DNA of 64,000 nucleotides. It comes from Arthrobacter methylotrophus. Its GTDB lineage: Bacteria > Actinomycetota > Actinomycetes > Actinomycetales > Micrococcaceae. Location of the stretch: contig NZ_BAABED010000001.1 in the NCBI RefSeq assembly GCF_039539965.1, positions 3,162,001-3,226,000 on the forward strand, written 5' to 3'. Made by a program: the position numbers and the translations under genes. Below, one piece after another: positions 8,160-16,305 of the stretch; positions within the stretch are counted from its first letter, which is position 1, and each line of letters opens with the position of its first letter. Under the pieces are notes generated by a model. The model did not search any database. It worked only from the letters and a program-made list of their open reading frames with translations, and was not told where the DNA came from.

Positions 8160-8960
8160 TTGAGTTCGATCATTACTGGTGAGGCCGTAGTCCTTGAACT
8201 GCGGCCGGCATCGTTCGGGGCCAGGGCCCTCGGGCTCATGCTCGATGTCCTGGTTCATGTGGTGTTGCTCTTCGTTTTGCTGTTCCTGCTCGGCATGGTG
8301 GCGCCGGACCTGGACGGCGCAGCCGCCCGTGCCATGGCCCTGTCCAGCGTGGTGCTGTGCCTCGTGGTCGTTCCCGTGGCGGTGGAAACGTTGAGCCGAG
8401 GCCGTTCGCTGGGCAAGCTGGCTACCGGGCTCAGGATCGTGCGCGACGACGGCGGATCCATCCGCTTCCGGCATGCGGTGATCCGGGGGCTGATCGGCTT
8501 CCTGGAGATCTACGCGACGTTCGGGGGACTAGCCATCGCCGTGGCGCTGTTCAACGACAAGTCGAAAAGGCTCGGAGACGTCGTCGCAGGAACCTACTCG
8601 CTCAGGCAGCGTGTTCCATCCGAACCCACCGTCCTGCCCTACGCTCCTCCGCACCTGCAGGCTTGGGTGGGACGCGCGGATATCGGCAGGGTGCCCGACG
8701 GTACAGCGCGTCGGGCTTCACAATTCATCCAACAGGCCTCCCGGATGGCCCCGGAATCGCGCTCCAGCCTGGCCGTAGCCCTGGCAACTGAACTGGCAGC
8801 GTACGTCGCCCCGCCTCCGCCGCCCGGAACGACGCCGGAAGGCTATCTGCACGCCGTGCTGGGCGAGCGGCGGAACCGGGACCTGGAACGCCTGCGCCGC
8901 GCGGAACAACGCAGCGCCATTGTCGGGGATCGGCTCAACAGGCTCCCGTTCACTCGTTAG
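8160..8960 (+). CDS. RDD family membrane protein
   Basis: The 266-residue protein carries the RDD domain. It shows FGARALGLMLDVLVH in the first transmembrane region with Arg and Asp in place, and the paired later motif SRGRSLGKLATGLRIVRDDGG, followed by FNDKSKRLGDVVAGTYSLR. Three transmembrane segments are expected. The C-terminal ~110 residues are soluble. The function of RDD proteins is generally unknown; ion or solute transport has been proposed. I chose TTG at 8160 (MSSIITGEAVVLEL) because GGGGG lies about eight bases upstream; a TTG four codons earlier is possible. A TAGACT box at 8098-8103 may be its promoter. Confidence 0.87.
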   Translation: MSSIITGEAVVLELRPASFGARALGLMLDVLVHVVLLFVLLFLLGMVAPDLDGAAARAMALSSVVLCLVVVPVAVETLSRGRSLGKLATGLRIVRDDGGSIRFRHAVIRGLIGFLEIYATFGGLAIAVALFNDKSKRLGDVVAGTYSLRQRVPSEPTVLPYAPPHLQAWVGRADIGRVPDGTARRASQFIQQASRMAPESRSSLAVALATELAAYVAPPPPPGTTPEGYLHAVLGERRNRDLERLRRAEQRSAIVGDRLNRLPFTR

Positions 8961-8966
8961 CCAAGC

Positions 8967-8989
8967 GCGGGACGCAAGGTGCGTCCCGC
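8967..8989. terminator. Hairpin between convergent RDD and L,D-transpeptidase genes
   Basis: Perfect 9-bp arms (GCGGGACGC / GCGTCCCGC) flank a 5-nt loop six bases after the RDD stop. There is no T-tract, as is usual in high-GC actinobacteria. Confidence 0.65.
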
Positions 8990-9023
8990 CGTCGGGCATA
9001 ACTGCCGCATGTCCCGGCAGCGC

Positions 9024-10256
9024 TCAGCGCTTCGCGTAGCCAGCCCAGGCGATGTTCCAGTCACCGAAGCCTTCAAGTGGTTCGACCACCGGAGCGCCGG
9101 TGTTGAGGACCTGCACCACATCCCCGGGCGCCATGTTGTTGAAGAACCAGGCGGCGTCGGCCGGGAGCAAACCCACGCAGCCGTGGGAGACGTTGTAGGA
9201 GCCGACGGCTTCGTAGGCGGACGGGAGCGCCTGGTGCACATAGACCCCCGAGTTCGTCAGCCGGTTCGCATGCTCCACGACCAGCGGTGCGTAGTAGCCC
9301 TTGTCGCCGGGCTTTAGCCCGATGGTGCCGGCGTTGAACTTGGAGTGGCGCTCCTGCTCCATGATCACGGCGTAGCCGCTGGGCGAGAGCCAATCCGGGC
9401 CGCCGAGGGTGACGGGAGCGGTCTTGACGAGTGCGCCGTCGAAATACACCTTCATGGTCTTGGTGGTGTCGTCCACCACCGCGATCCGTTGCGGACCGGT
9501 CCGGAACGTGGCCTTGACATTGGAGTTCCCAATCATCCCGTTGCCAAAATCCCTGCCGAACAAGGGCATGTCCACAGTGACGCTCGTGTTCGCTGCCCAG
9601 AACTCTTTCGGACGGATACGCACCTTTCGGTCCGAGTACCAGCGCCAGGCTACTTCCTGGCCGGAGGAAACACTGATTTTCACGGTTTCTTCCATGGCAG
9701 CCTTGTCCGCCACCGGCTCGCTGAAGTTGATGTCGATGGGCTGCCCCGAACCGACGGTGGACCCATGTTGGGGGAACACGGTGGCATCGGCCTCGTTGGG
9801 CGTGGACACTGTGGTGAAGGTTTGGGTCTTCCGGAGTTCCCGTCCTGCGCCGTCAACAACGGTGAACCTGTAGCGGTACCCAGTGTTGAATGCCAAGGGA
9901 TCCAGCGCGGACCAAGTGCTGCCGTCAGCGCTCATGGTTCCTTTGATTGCCTTGCCGCCCGTGACCGGGACCAGTTCAACATCCTTCAGCGTGCCGTGCA
10001 CGGCCTTCACGGAAGGCCCGACGGCGGGATTCACTTCGCGGGCTCCGTCAAGGGGCGTGATACCCAGTTCCACTGCCTTGACGACGGGGGACGCCAGTCC
10101 GGCGTCGGAGCGCTGCGGTGATCCTGATTCGGATTCCACCCCCGTGCTCAGCCAGGCAGGAGCGGTGGCCACACCGATACCTCCGGCAGCAATACCGGCA
10201 CACATCCCCATGATTCCGAGAATCTTCCCGGTCTTGCGTTTCCCCTGCAGCGCCAT
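9024..10256 (-). CDS. L,D-transpeptidase with Ig-like domains (paralogue 1)
   Basis: The 410-residue secreted enzyme has an N-terminal transmembrane anchor after a short basic head (MALQGKRKTGK). Two Ig-like domains follow, the second containing PQHGSTVGSGQPIDINFSEP. The C-terminal YkuD catalytic domain has its nucleophilic Cys in YNVSHGCVGLLPADAAWFF. The layout is that of mycobacterial LdtMt2, which makes 3-3 peptidoglycan cross-links and resists most penicillins. The start at ATG 10256 has GGAG seven bases upstream and leads directly into the anchor; the longer frame back to 10295 looks unlike a signal. A second paralogue lies immediately upstream on the same strand. Confidence 0.92.
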   Translation of the reverse strand: MALQGKRKTGKILGIMGMCAGIAAGGIGVATAPAWLSTGVESESGSPQRSDAGLASPVVKAVELGITPLDGAREVNPAVGPSVKAVHGTLKDVELVPVTGGKAIKGTMSADGSTWSALDPLAFNTGYRYRFTVVDGAGRELRKTQTFTTVSTPNEADATVFPQHGSTVGSGQPIDINFSEPVADKAAMEETVKISVSSGQEVAWRWYSDRKVRIRPKEFWAANTSVTVDMPLFGRDFGNGMIGNSNVKATFRTGPQRIAVVDDTTKTMKVYFDGALVKTAPVTLGGPDWLSPSGYAVIMEQERHSKFNAGTIGLKPGDKGYYAPLVVEHANRLTNSGVYVHQALPSAYEAVGSYNVSHGCVGLLPADAAWFFNNMAPGDVVQVLNTGAPVVEPLEGFGDWNIAWAGYAKR

Positions 10257-10350
10257 AGTGCAACTCCACATCCCCCAGCAGATCGCCAGCCCCAAGACTG
10301 ACCGCCAATTCTACCCGGGGTACTGATGCGTCCCGGGCAGCGGCGGCCTA

Positions 10351-11646
10351 TCAGTTGGCGTACTGCGCCCAGGGAATGTTCCAGTCGCCGAATCCGTCGT
10401 CGAAATTGGCATAGTCACCCTGGGTATTGACGACTTGGACGACGTCTCCGGTTGTCATGTTGTCGAACACCCATTTCGCCCCGTCCGGTCCCAATCCAAC
10501 GCAACCGTGGGAGAGGTTCGTGACGCCGATGTACGGCAAGGCGGAGTCCGTTGCCTGGTGGATAAACTCACCGCTGGGTGTCAGGCGCGTGGCGTAGTTG
10601 ACGTCAAGCTGTCCGTAGTAGGCCGGATCCCCTGGCTTGAGGCCGATGGTGGAGGCATCCATATGTTCCACCCGGTACTTCTCCATCAGCACCAAGTAGC
10701 CGCGCGCGGAAGGGAACCTGGTGTCGCCCATGGTGTCCGGCCACTCGCCCACTTGTTGGTCGTTGACACTGACCGTGAACGTATGGGCGACTGCGTCGGC
10801 CACCGCCACCTTCTTGTCACCGATCTTGAAGGTGTTCGTCTTATTGAAGTTGCCGATCTGGCCGTTGCCGAAGTCCACCCCGAAAAGCTTGAGGTCCACC
10901 GTGACGGTGCTGTTCGCTGCCCAGAAGTTCTCCGGACGGTAGCGCACCATGGTGTCGCTGAACCAATGGAAGGCCCCCACTTGGCCCGAAGTGGACGTGA
11001 CCTTGATGGCCTTCTCCACAGCGGCCTTGTTGACCACTGGTTCGCTGAACGTGAGCTGGAGCGGCTGCGCCACACCTACTTTGGAGCCGTCCAGCGGGTA
11101 CATGGCGGCGTCCGCTTCGTTCTGCGTGGAGACCGTCGCGAAAGAACCGGTCTTCGACGTTGCGCGGCCGGCAGCGTCTGTCACCGTGTAGTTGAACGTG
11201 TAGGAGGAGTTGAATTCGAGGGGCGTTGTCGCGGTCCAGCTGAGGCCGTCCGGAGTCAACGCGCCGTCGACCGTCTTTCCTTGGGTACTCGTCAAGGAGA
11301 CCCTGTCCAGCGTTCCGTCCTTGACGGCGATCGTGACGGGCGCAGCGGGATTCACTTGTTTGGCCCCGCTCGCGGGCGAAGCAACCACGGTGGCCGGCCT
11401 CACGACCGGCAGCACGGCAGCCGCTTCGCTGCGCTCACCGGACGATCCCTCGGACTCGATCGCCGCACTGGCCGCATGCGGGGCCACGGCAGCGAACGTG
11501 CCGCTCAGCGCAGCAACGAGGCAGACCACCACGATCCAGGCCGCTTTCCGGAACCTGCTTCGCTTCGCATCGGCGGTGACAATAGTGTGCACCGCGCCCT
11601 CGCTTTCCATGGCGTCTGCATGCTCGCCGTCAGGATAAAGACCCAT
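10351..11646 (-). CDS. L,D-transpeptidase with Ig-like domains (paralogue 2)
   Basis: The 431-residue paralogue of the next gene has the same order: cytoplasmic head of about 35 residues, one membrane anchor (AAWIVVVCLVAALSGTFAAV), two Ig-like domains (KVGVAQPLQLTFSEPVVNK in the second) and a YkuD domain. The active-site stretch is TNLSHGCVGLGPDGAKWVFD. The start at ATG 11646 has GGAG nine bases upstream, which is better than the open frame back to 11694. The two genes share closely matching blocks such as RPENFWAAN/RPKEFWAAN, indicating tandem duplication. A 94-bp gap separates them from each other, so co-transcription is possible but not certain. Confidence 0.92.
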   Translation of the reverse strand: MGLYPDGEHADAMESEGAVHTIVTADAKRSRFRKAAWIVVVCLVAALSGTFAAVAPHAASAAIESEGSSGERSEAAAVLPVVRPATVVASPASGAKQVNPAAPVTIAVKDGTLDRVSLTSTQGKTVDGALTPDGLSWTATTPLEFNSSYTFNYTVTDAAGRATSKTGSFATVSTQNEADAAMYPLDGSKVGVAQPLQLTFSEPVVNKAAVEKAIKVTSTSGQVGAFHWFSDTMVRYRPENFWAANSTVTVDLKLFGVDFGNGQIGNFNKTNTFKIGDKKVAVADAVAHTFTVSVNDQQVGEWPDTMGDTRFPSARGYLVLMEKYRVEHMDASTIGLKPGDPAYYGQLDVNYATRLTPSGEFIHQATDSALPYIGVTNLSHGCVGLGPDGAKWVFDNMTTGDVVQVVNTQGDYANFDDGFGDWNIPWAQYAN

Positions 11647-11725
11647 GTTTGATTTCTCCAAAAACTCACGTCCCCCAAAAAACTCACGCCCCACAGCCGC
11701 ATCTTAAGGGGCGTGGCTTGACATT

Positions 11726-11758
11726 GGCTGGGAACCGCCATCCCGCGTGTTCCCAGCC
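11726..11758 (-). terminator. Hairpin downstream of ahcY
   Basis: Perfect 10-bp arms GGCTGGGAAC / GTTCCCAGCC flank a 13-nt loop, starting 8 nt after the ahcY stop. It separates ahcY from the upstream start of the L,D-transpeptidase gene. Confidence 0.7.
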
Positions 11759-11765
11759 GACGTTC

Positions 11766-13247
11766 TTAGTACCGGTAGTGCTCCGGCTTGTACGGCCCGG
11801 CAACATCAAGATCCAGGTATTCGGCCTGTTCCTTGCTGAGCTCGGTCAATTCCACGCCCAGTGCATCCAGGTGCAAGCGCGCAACCTTCTCATCGAGGAT
11901 CTTGGGCAGGACGTAGACCTGGTTCGAGTATTCACGCTCGGCCTCGGGTTGGTCCTTCTTGGTCCATAGCTCGATCTGCGCGATCGTCTGGTTGGCGAAG
12001 GAGTTGCTCATGACGAACGAGGGGTGCCCGGTCGCGTTGCCCAAGTTCAAGAGGCGCCCCTCGGAAAGCACGATGATCGACCGCTCGTGGCGGCCATCGG
12101 CTGCGGCGAACACCCACTCGTGCACCTGAGGCTTGATGTCGACCTTTTGGACGCCGGGGACCTTTGCCAGTCCGGCCATGTCAATCTCATTGTCGAAGTG
12201 GCCGATGTTGCCCACGATCGCTTTGTTCTTCATCCGCAGCATGTCGGAGGCCATGATGACGTCCTTGTTGCCTGTGGTGGTGATGAAGATGTCGCCTTGT
12301 TCCACTACCGAGTCCAGCTTGGCCACCTGGTAGCCGTCCATGGCTGCCTGCAGTGCGCAGATGGGGTCGATTTCCGTCACGATCACGCGCGAACCCTGGC
12401 CGCGGAGCGCCTCCGCGGCGCCCTTGCCGACGTCGCCGTAACCGCAGACTACAGCGACTTTGCCGCCCATGAGGACGTCCGTGGCCCGGTTGATACCGTC
12501 CGGAAGCGAATGGCGGATGCCGTACTTGTTGTCGAATTTGCTCTTGGTCACCGAGTCGTTGACGTTAATGGCCGGGAAGAGAAGCTTGCCTTGTTCGGCG
12601 AGTTGGTAGAGGCGATGCACGCCTGTAGTGGTTTCCTCGCTCACGCCGCGAATGCCGGCGGCGACGCGCGTCCACTTCTTCGGGTCCGCGGCAAGGCTCT
12701 TGCGCAGGACATCCAGGATAAAGGCATACTCTTCGGGGTCGTCTTCCGTGGCGACGGGCACGGCACCTGCGGCTTCGAACTCGACACCCCGGTGGACCAA
12801 CAGCGTAGCGTCGCCGCCGTCGTCGAGGATCATGTTGGGGCCCAACTCCGGGTTGGCGTCCGCGCCCGGCCAGCTGAGGATCCGCTCGGCCGTCCACCAG
12901 TATTCCTCAACAGTCTCGCCCTTCCAGGCGAACACCGGAACACCTTGGGGATCCTCGGCAGTTCCCTTGCCGACCACGACCGCGGCAGCGGCCTCGTCCT
13001 GCGTGGAGAAGATGTTGCAGGAGGCCCACCGGACCTCTGCGCCGAGCGCCGTCAGCGTCTCGATAAGCACCGCGGTCTGCACCGTCATGTGCAGAGACCC
13101 GGCAATGCGTGCACCCTTGAGCGGCTGGCTCGGACCGAACTCGGCGCGTAGCGACATGAGGCCCGGCATTTCGTGCTCGGCCAGGCGGATCTGGTGCCGC
13201 CCGGCTTCAGCCAGGGAGATGTCGGCAACCTTGTAGTCGAAAGTCAT
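11766..13247 (-). CDS. ahcY: Adenosylhomocysteinase (S-adenosylhomocysteine hydrolase)
   Basis: The enzyme splits S-adenosylhomocysteine into adenosine and homocysteine, relieving inhibition of methyltransferases. The 493-residue length matches the actinobacterial form, which carries an extra insertion. Motifs include [35 protein letters not shown], the NAD-binding [25 protein letters not shown] and the C-terminal KPEHYRY. The first residues ([17 protein letters not shown]) are the normal family start. It lies 42 bp after the Trm112-like gene on the same strand and probably forms the operon DUF3499 - Trm112 - ahcY. The gap is too short for a SAH riboswitch. Confidence 0.97.
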   Translation of the reverse strand: MTFDYKVADISLAEAGRHQIRLAEHEMPGLMSLRAEFGPSQPLKGARIAGSLHMTVQTAVLIETLTALGAEVRWASCNIFSTQDEAAAAVVVGKGTAEDPQGVPVFAWKGETVEEYWWTAERILSWPGADANPELGPNMILDDGGDATLLVHRGVEFEAAGAVPVATEDDPEEYAFILDVLRKSLAADPKKWTRVAAGIRGVSEETTTGVHRLYQLAEQGKLLFPAINVNDSVTKSKFDNKYGIRHSLPDGINRATDVLMGGKVAVVCGYGDVGKGAAEALRGQGSRVIVTEIDPICALQAAMDGYQVAKLDSVVEQGDIFITTTGNKDVIMASDMLRMKNKAIVGNIGHFDNEIDMAGLAKVPGVQKVDIKPQVHEWVFAAADGRHERSIIVLSEGRLLNLGNATGHPSFVMSNSFANQTIAQIELWTKKDQPEAEREYSNQVYVLPKILDEKVARLHLDALGVELTELSKEQAEYLDLDVAGPYKPEHYRY

Positions 13248-13289
13248 GGAAATCCTTAGAAATACCGAATGGTTGAAGTCAGTGAGGGC

Positions 13290-13493
13290 TCAAGCGTGCT
13301 GGTCAGGACCGTTGACGGCGGCCCGCAGTTCAGGGGGCAGAAGCAAGGGGATTCCGTCCTGGATGGCGTAGCGGAGCTTTTCACCGGAGGCGGCCGCCGC
13401 CGTCGAGACAAGTTCCTCGCCGTCCTGCTCCAGCGGCGACCCGGTCACCGGGCAACGCAGGATGGACAACAATTCAGGACTGACCTTTGGCAT
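13290..13493 (-). CDS. Trm112 family protein
   Basis: This 67-residue protein has the compact Trm112/UPF0434 fold: MPKVSPELLSILRCPVTGSP, then YAIQDGIPLLLPPE. Only one of the usual Cys-pair positions is visible (RCP), so zinc binding is probably absent, as in many bacterial members. Eukaryotic Trm112 activates methyltransferases; the bacterial role is unclear. The start at ATG 13493 has GGGAG eight bases upstream; the longer open frame to 13607 is not family-like. Immediately downstream is ahcY, which recycles the product of methyl transfer, a suggestive but unproven link. Confidence 0.86.
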   Translation of the reverse strand: MPKVSPELLSILRCPVTGSPLEQDGEELVSTAAAASGEKLRYAIQDGIPLLLPPELRAAVNGPDQHA

Positions 13494-13665
13494 GGTTGGA
13501 GCTCCCTGGATGGCACCATCACGGGCGCCGCTTTGGACTGATATGCAGCTTCCAGAGTACAACCCGGCGGCGCTGGGAACCTTGTCACAAGAGTCGGACG
13601 GCGACACATGGGGTCAGCCGCCGTGATTCCCGGTGGTCCAGGCTGTCATGAAGGGTCAGGACGGG

Positions 13666-14040
13666 TCAGGAAGGGTCACGCAAGATGCGCAGGTGACGCC
13701 TGGTTCCTTCCACGGGGCTTGGCCCGTCAAAGGGGGTCCGGAGCGTACGGTGCTCCGGCGCCGCAGGCGCCGATGCGGCTTCGCGCACAGCGTTGGCCAG
13801 AGCAAGGAGATCGTCAGGTCCGGGCTGCGGCGGCGAGGACGGCATGGCGAGCCGCATGACTTCCCAGCCCCTCGGCACCGTCAGCGACTCCGCATGCTGC
13901 GCGCACAGATCATAGGAGTGAGGCTCGGCATAAGTGGCCAACGGACCTAGCACTGCCGTGGACTCGGCGTACACGTACGTCAAAGTAGCCACCGCGGATT
14001 GGCGGCAGGCGGACCTGGAACACTGACGAATTACACCCAC
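13666..14040 (-). CDS. DUF3499 family protein
   Basis: The 124-residue protein is recognised by its N-terminal block IRQCSRSACRQSAVATLTYV, followed by AVLGPLATYAEPHSYDLC and CAQHAESLTVPRGWEV. The conserved Cys/His set (C-x4-C ... C-x2-H) suggests a metal-binding ribbon. Function is unknown. Orthologues (I recall Rv3258c) lie beside whiB2 and a zincin-like gene, as here. The start at GTG 14040 gives MGVIRQCSRSAC, the usual family start; a TAATCT box ends eight bases upstream. The longer open frame to 14094 is not conserved-looking. Confidence 0.86.
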   Translation of the reverse strand: MGVIRQCSRSACRQSAVATLTYVYAESTAVLGPLATYAEPHSYDLCAQHAESLTVPRGWEVMRLAMPSSPPQPGPDDLLALANAVREAASAPAAPEHRTLRTPFDGPSPVEGTRRHLRILRDPS

Positions 14041-14125
14041 AACATCCCAGATTAGCCGCTCTTCGCCGCGGCGCGGTGCATTGCCTCTTGGCAAGCATTA
14101 TGTCGCGTTGGCCGAATCACGGGTC

Positions 14126-14131
14126 TAAAGT
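14126..14131 (+). promoter_or_regulatory. -10 box of a probable leaderless promoter (zincin-like gene)
   Basis: TAAAGT ends exactly 6 nt before the ATG at 14138, with no ribosome-binding site between. Confidence 0.6.
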
Positions 14132-14137
14132 CGATAT

Positions 14138-14656
14138 ATGCAGTCACAGCACCACGTCCCGGGCTTCACAGTCCATTTGTCCGACACCGCGGACAGCCAG
14201 GAAACCACGAGCGAGGCCACGTCCGCACGCGGCTTCAGGGAGCGCCGCAGAAACCGCCACGGGCGGGGGTTGCGTGGTGAAATCATGCTTCCCAACGTCC
14301 CCGGTTACCGGACGCGCGCGGAACGGTTCGATGACCTCGTGCTGGACTCTGCGGAACGCCTGCAGGATATGTGGGGCAAACGGCTCGACGGCGTTTCGTT
14401 CGCCGTCGACGAGATCCCGCCAAACCTTGAGCAGTTGGTGGCTGAGGGCACCGCGGCGCCGCTCGGCTCGTACACTCCGGCAGGCCATGGTGCCGGACCC
14501 GTCATTACCATCTACCGGCGCGTCGTCGAGCACACCACCGGGGGCCGCGAGGACCTCCAAGACCTGGTGCACGACGTCGTCGTCGAGTACACCGCCGAAA
14601 TGCTCGGCGTGCCGCCGGAGACGCTGGACCCGGTGTACCGCCGTCGTTATCAGTAG
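14138..14656 (+). CDS. Metallopeptidase-family (zincin-like) protein lacking the HExxH motif
   Basis: The 172-residue protein matches the PF06262 zincin family over its second half: FDDLVLDSAERLQDMWGKRL, then ITIYRRVVEHTTGGREDL, then a final helix. Where family members carry HExxHHxG, this sequence reads LVHDVVVEYTAEMLGVPPET: the first His is kept, the catalytic Glu is Asp and the second His is Glu. Peptidase activity is therefore doubtful. An Arg-rich linker precedes the domain. The gene is divergent from DUF3499 and overlaps the DUF5719 gene by 7 bp, tail to tail, a context I recall as Rv3259 near whiB2. Confidence 0.82.
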   Translation: MQSQHHVPGFTVHLSDTADSQETTSEATSARGFRERRRNRHGRGLRGEIMLPNVPGYRTRAERFDDLVLDSAERLQDMWGKRLDGVSFAVDEIPPNLEQLVAEGTAAPLGSYTPAGHGAGPVITIYRRVVEHTTGGREDLQDLVHDVVVEYTAEMLGVPPETLDPVYRRRYQ

Positions 14657-16305
14657 CCCAGGGTGACCTGTACTTTTTCGTGACCGGCCGCGCCATCTTG
14701 GATGGCCAGCACCGAGACCCCGTTTTGATCGGCCTGGCCGAGGACGAGCGCGCCGTAGGCCGCGTCCCCTGCCGCCGACACGATATAGCCGGAGACCGCG
14801 GCGCCGTCGGACTTGTCCGGAATCCCAATGACCGAGGTGGTCCCCCCGGCAATCTCCACCGTTTCCGTTTTGTGGACCTTGCCGTCCGAAGTGACCGGTG
14901 TGTAGCTAACGGTAGCGCGCCCCGCCGGAACACCGAAGCTCAGGAACCGGGTGCCACCTTGAGGCACGGCCATCACATGCTGGCTGCCCAAACGGACCGC
15001 TGCCGGAGACCAGGCAAAGTCAACGGGATCCTCAGCCTTGAGTCCCCGTGTCACGCGGGTGGACGCTGCGAAGGACGCATCCGAGGTAGCGCTGACGGTG
15101 TACCTGCCGGCTGGGACCCCCGTAAGAGGGACTTGGGTGACCGAGCCCGCTTTGGCAGTCACAGCTCCGCCGCCGGGCAAAGCGCGCTGGCCGTTCGGTC
15201 CGAACAAACGCACATCCACCACGGCGTCGACGGGACCGGGGACCACAATCTGCAACGCCGGAACGGCGTCGGAAAAACCTGCTTTGTCCCCGAGTGACTT
15301 CGCGGCGGTGGGATCCTGGATGTCCACTCCGGTCATGACCTGGGCATCAGCGGCGGCAACGCCGGGGGTAATGAGCTCGACGCCACCGGCTGTCAGTCCT
15401 CGGAGAACGCTTTGCTGGATGCTTGCTGCCACCGGCCCGCCGCTGCTGCGCAAGTGCACTGAGAGCTGGCCCTCATTCGGGACCAATCCGGCCAAGTTAA
15501 TGGACCGGGTGGTTCCTGGCCCTACCAACAAGCCACGGCTGCCCGAGGCTTGGACCTGGCCACGGGAACCGTAGAGTTCTAGATTGACAGTTGCCGGCGT
15601 GCCCGAGGCGTTGCTGATGTTCAAGATCGCGGTCCGACCCAACGCCGTGCTGGCACCCACGAGCCAAGCATCGTTGCCCGGCTGCTGGCAAGGTGCCGCC
15701 GCGAGGCCGCGGAGATCCCCGTCGCCGGCGGTGTAGCTCATCAAGCCCGCGACGGCGGCCCGCTGGCTGCTGATGGGATCGGCACCAACCACCATGACAT
15801 CGCCCGCCGGACGCTGGGCCACGACGCCGGCATTGAGCACGGGAGGCCCTGGGACTGGAGTCGCGGCCGGGGCAGGAGGCTTGGCAATGTCGGCAATCGC
15901 GGCACCGCCTAAGGAGGCGAGGTTGCTTCCCGGAACGGATCCGCTGGAGTCACTGAGCACGACGGCATCCAGGAAGCTTTTGGCCGAACGCGAAACGGGG
16001 CTGAATTGGGTGTCCGTGCCCGCGTCGGTTCCCTCAGGGAGACGAGGCGGCGCCGGACACACTGCGGCGACCCTGCCGGCCGGAACATCAGCGAGGGACA
16101 AGTCCAAAGCTCTGCTTCCCGCAGGCCCGGGCACTATGGATGCCGCAGAGACCACGCCCGCCCCGGCCGCAAGCAGCAGCGTAGCCGAGAGCACGCCCAA
16201 CACGATGCCCTGGCTCTTCCGGCCCTGCCGGTTCCCGGCTTTGCGCTGCCCGCGCTTTCCCGACTCCCCGCGTCCCTTGGGTTCGGGGTCTTGGTTGTCA
16301 GACAC
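14650..16305 (-). CDS. DUF5719 family secreted/membrane-anchored protein
   Basis: The 551-residue protein has a basic Lys/Arg/Gly-rich head, one N-terminal membrane segment (GIVLGVLSATLLLAAGAGVV) and a large extracytoplasmic region rich in Gly, Ala, Val and Thr. This region looks like repeated beta-sandwich modules, for example GRTAILNISNASGTPATVNL, PAGRYTVSATSDASFAASTR and GRATVSYTPVTSDGKVHKTE. No catalytic motif is visible. Its ATG lies inside the end of the large glycosyltransferase gene (8-bp overlap), implying translational coupling. It is the last gene of the whiB - glycosyltransferase - DUF5719 operon and could be an accessory or acceptor for that enzyme (inference). Confidence 0.8.
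   Translation of the reverse strand: MSDNQDPEPKGRGESGKRGQRKAGNRQGRKSQGIVLGVLSATLLLAAGAGVVSAASIVPGPAGSRALDLSLADVPAGRVAAVCPAPPRLPEGTDAGTDTQFSPVSRSAKSFLDAVVLSDSSGSVPGSNLASLGGAAIADIAKPPAPAATPVPGPPVLNAGVVAQRPAGDVMVVGADPISSQRAAVAGLMSYTAGDGDLRGLAAAPCQQPGNDAWLVGASTALGRTAILNISNASGTPATVNLELYGSRGQVQASGSRGLLVGPGTTRSINLAGLVPNEGQLSVHLRSSGGPVAASIQQSVLRGLTAGGVELITPGVAAADAQVMTGVDIQDPTAAKSLGDKAGFSDAVPALQIVVPGPVDAVVDVRLFGPNGQRALPGGGAVTAKAGSVTQVPLTGVPAGRYTVSATSDASFAASTRVTRGLKAEDPVDFAWSPAAVRLGSQHVMAVPQGGTRFLSFGVPAGRATVSYTPVTSDGKVHKTETVEIAGGTTSVIGIPDKSDGAAVSGYIVSAAGDAAYGALVLGQADQNGVSVLAIQDGAAGHEKVQVTLGY

Noticed and set aside
13248..13289. SAH riboswitch before ahcY
   Set aside because: The gap is only 42 nt and follows a same-strand gene; no room for the known aptamer and no matching helices.
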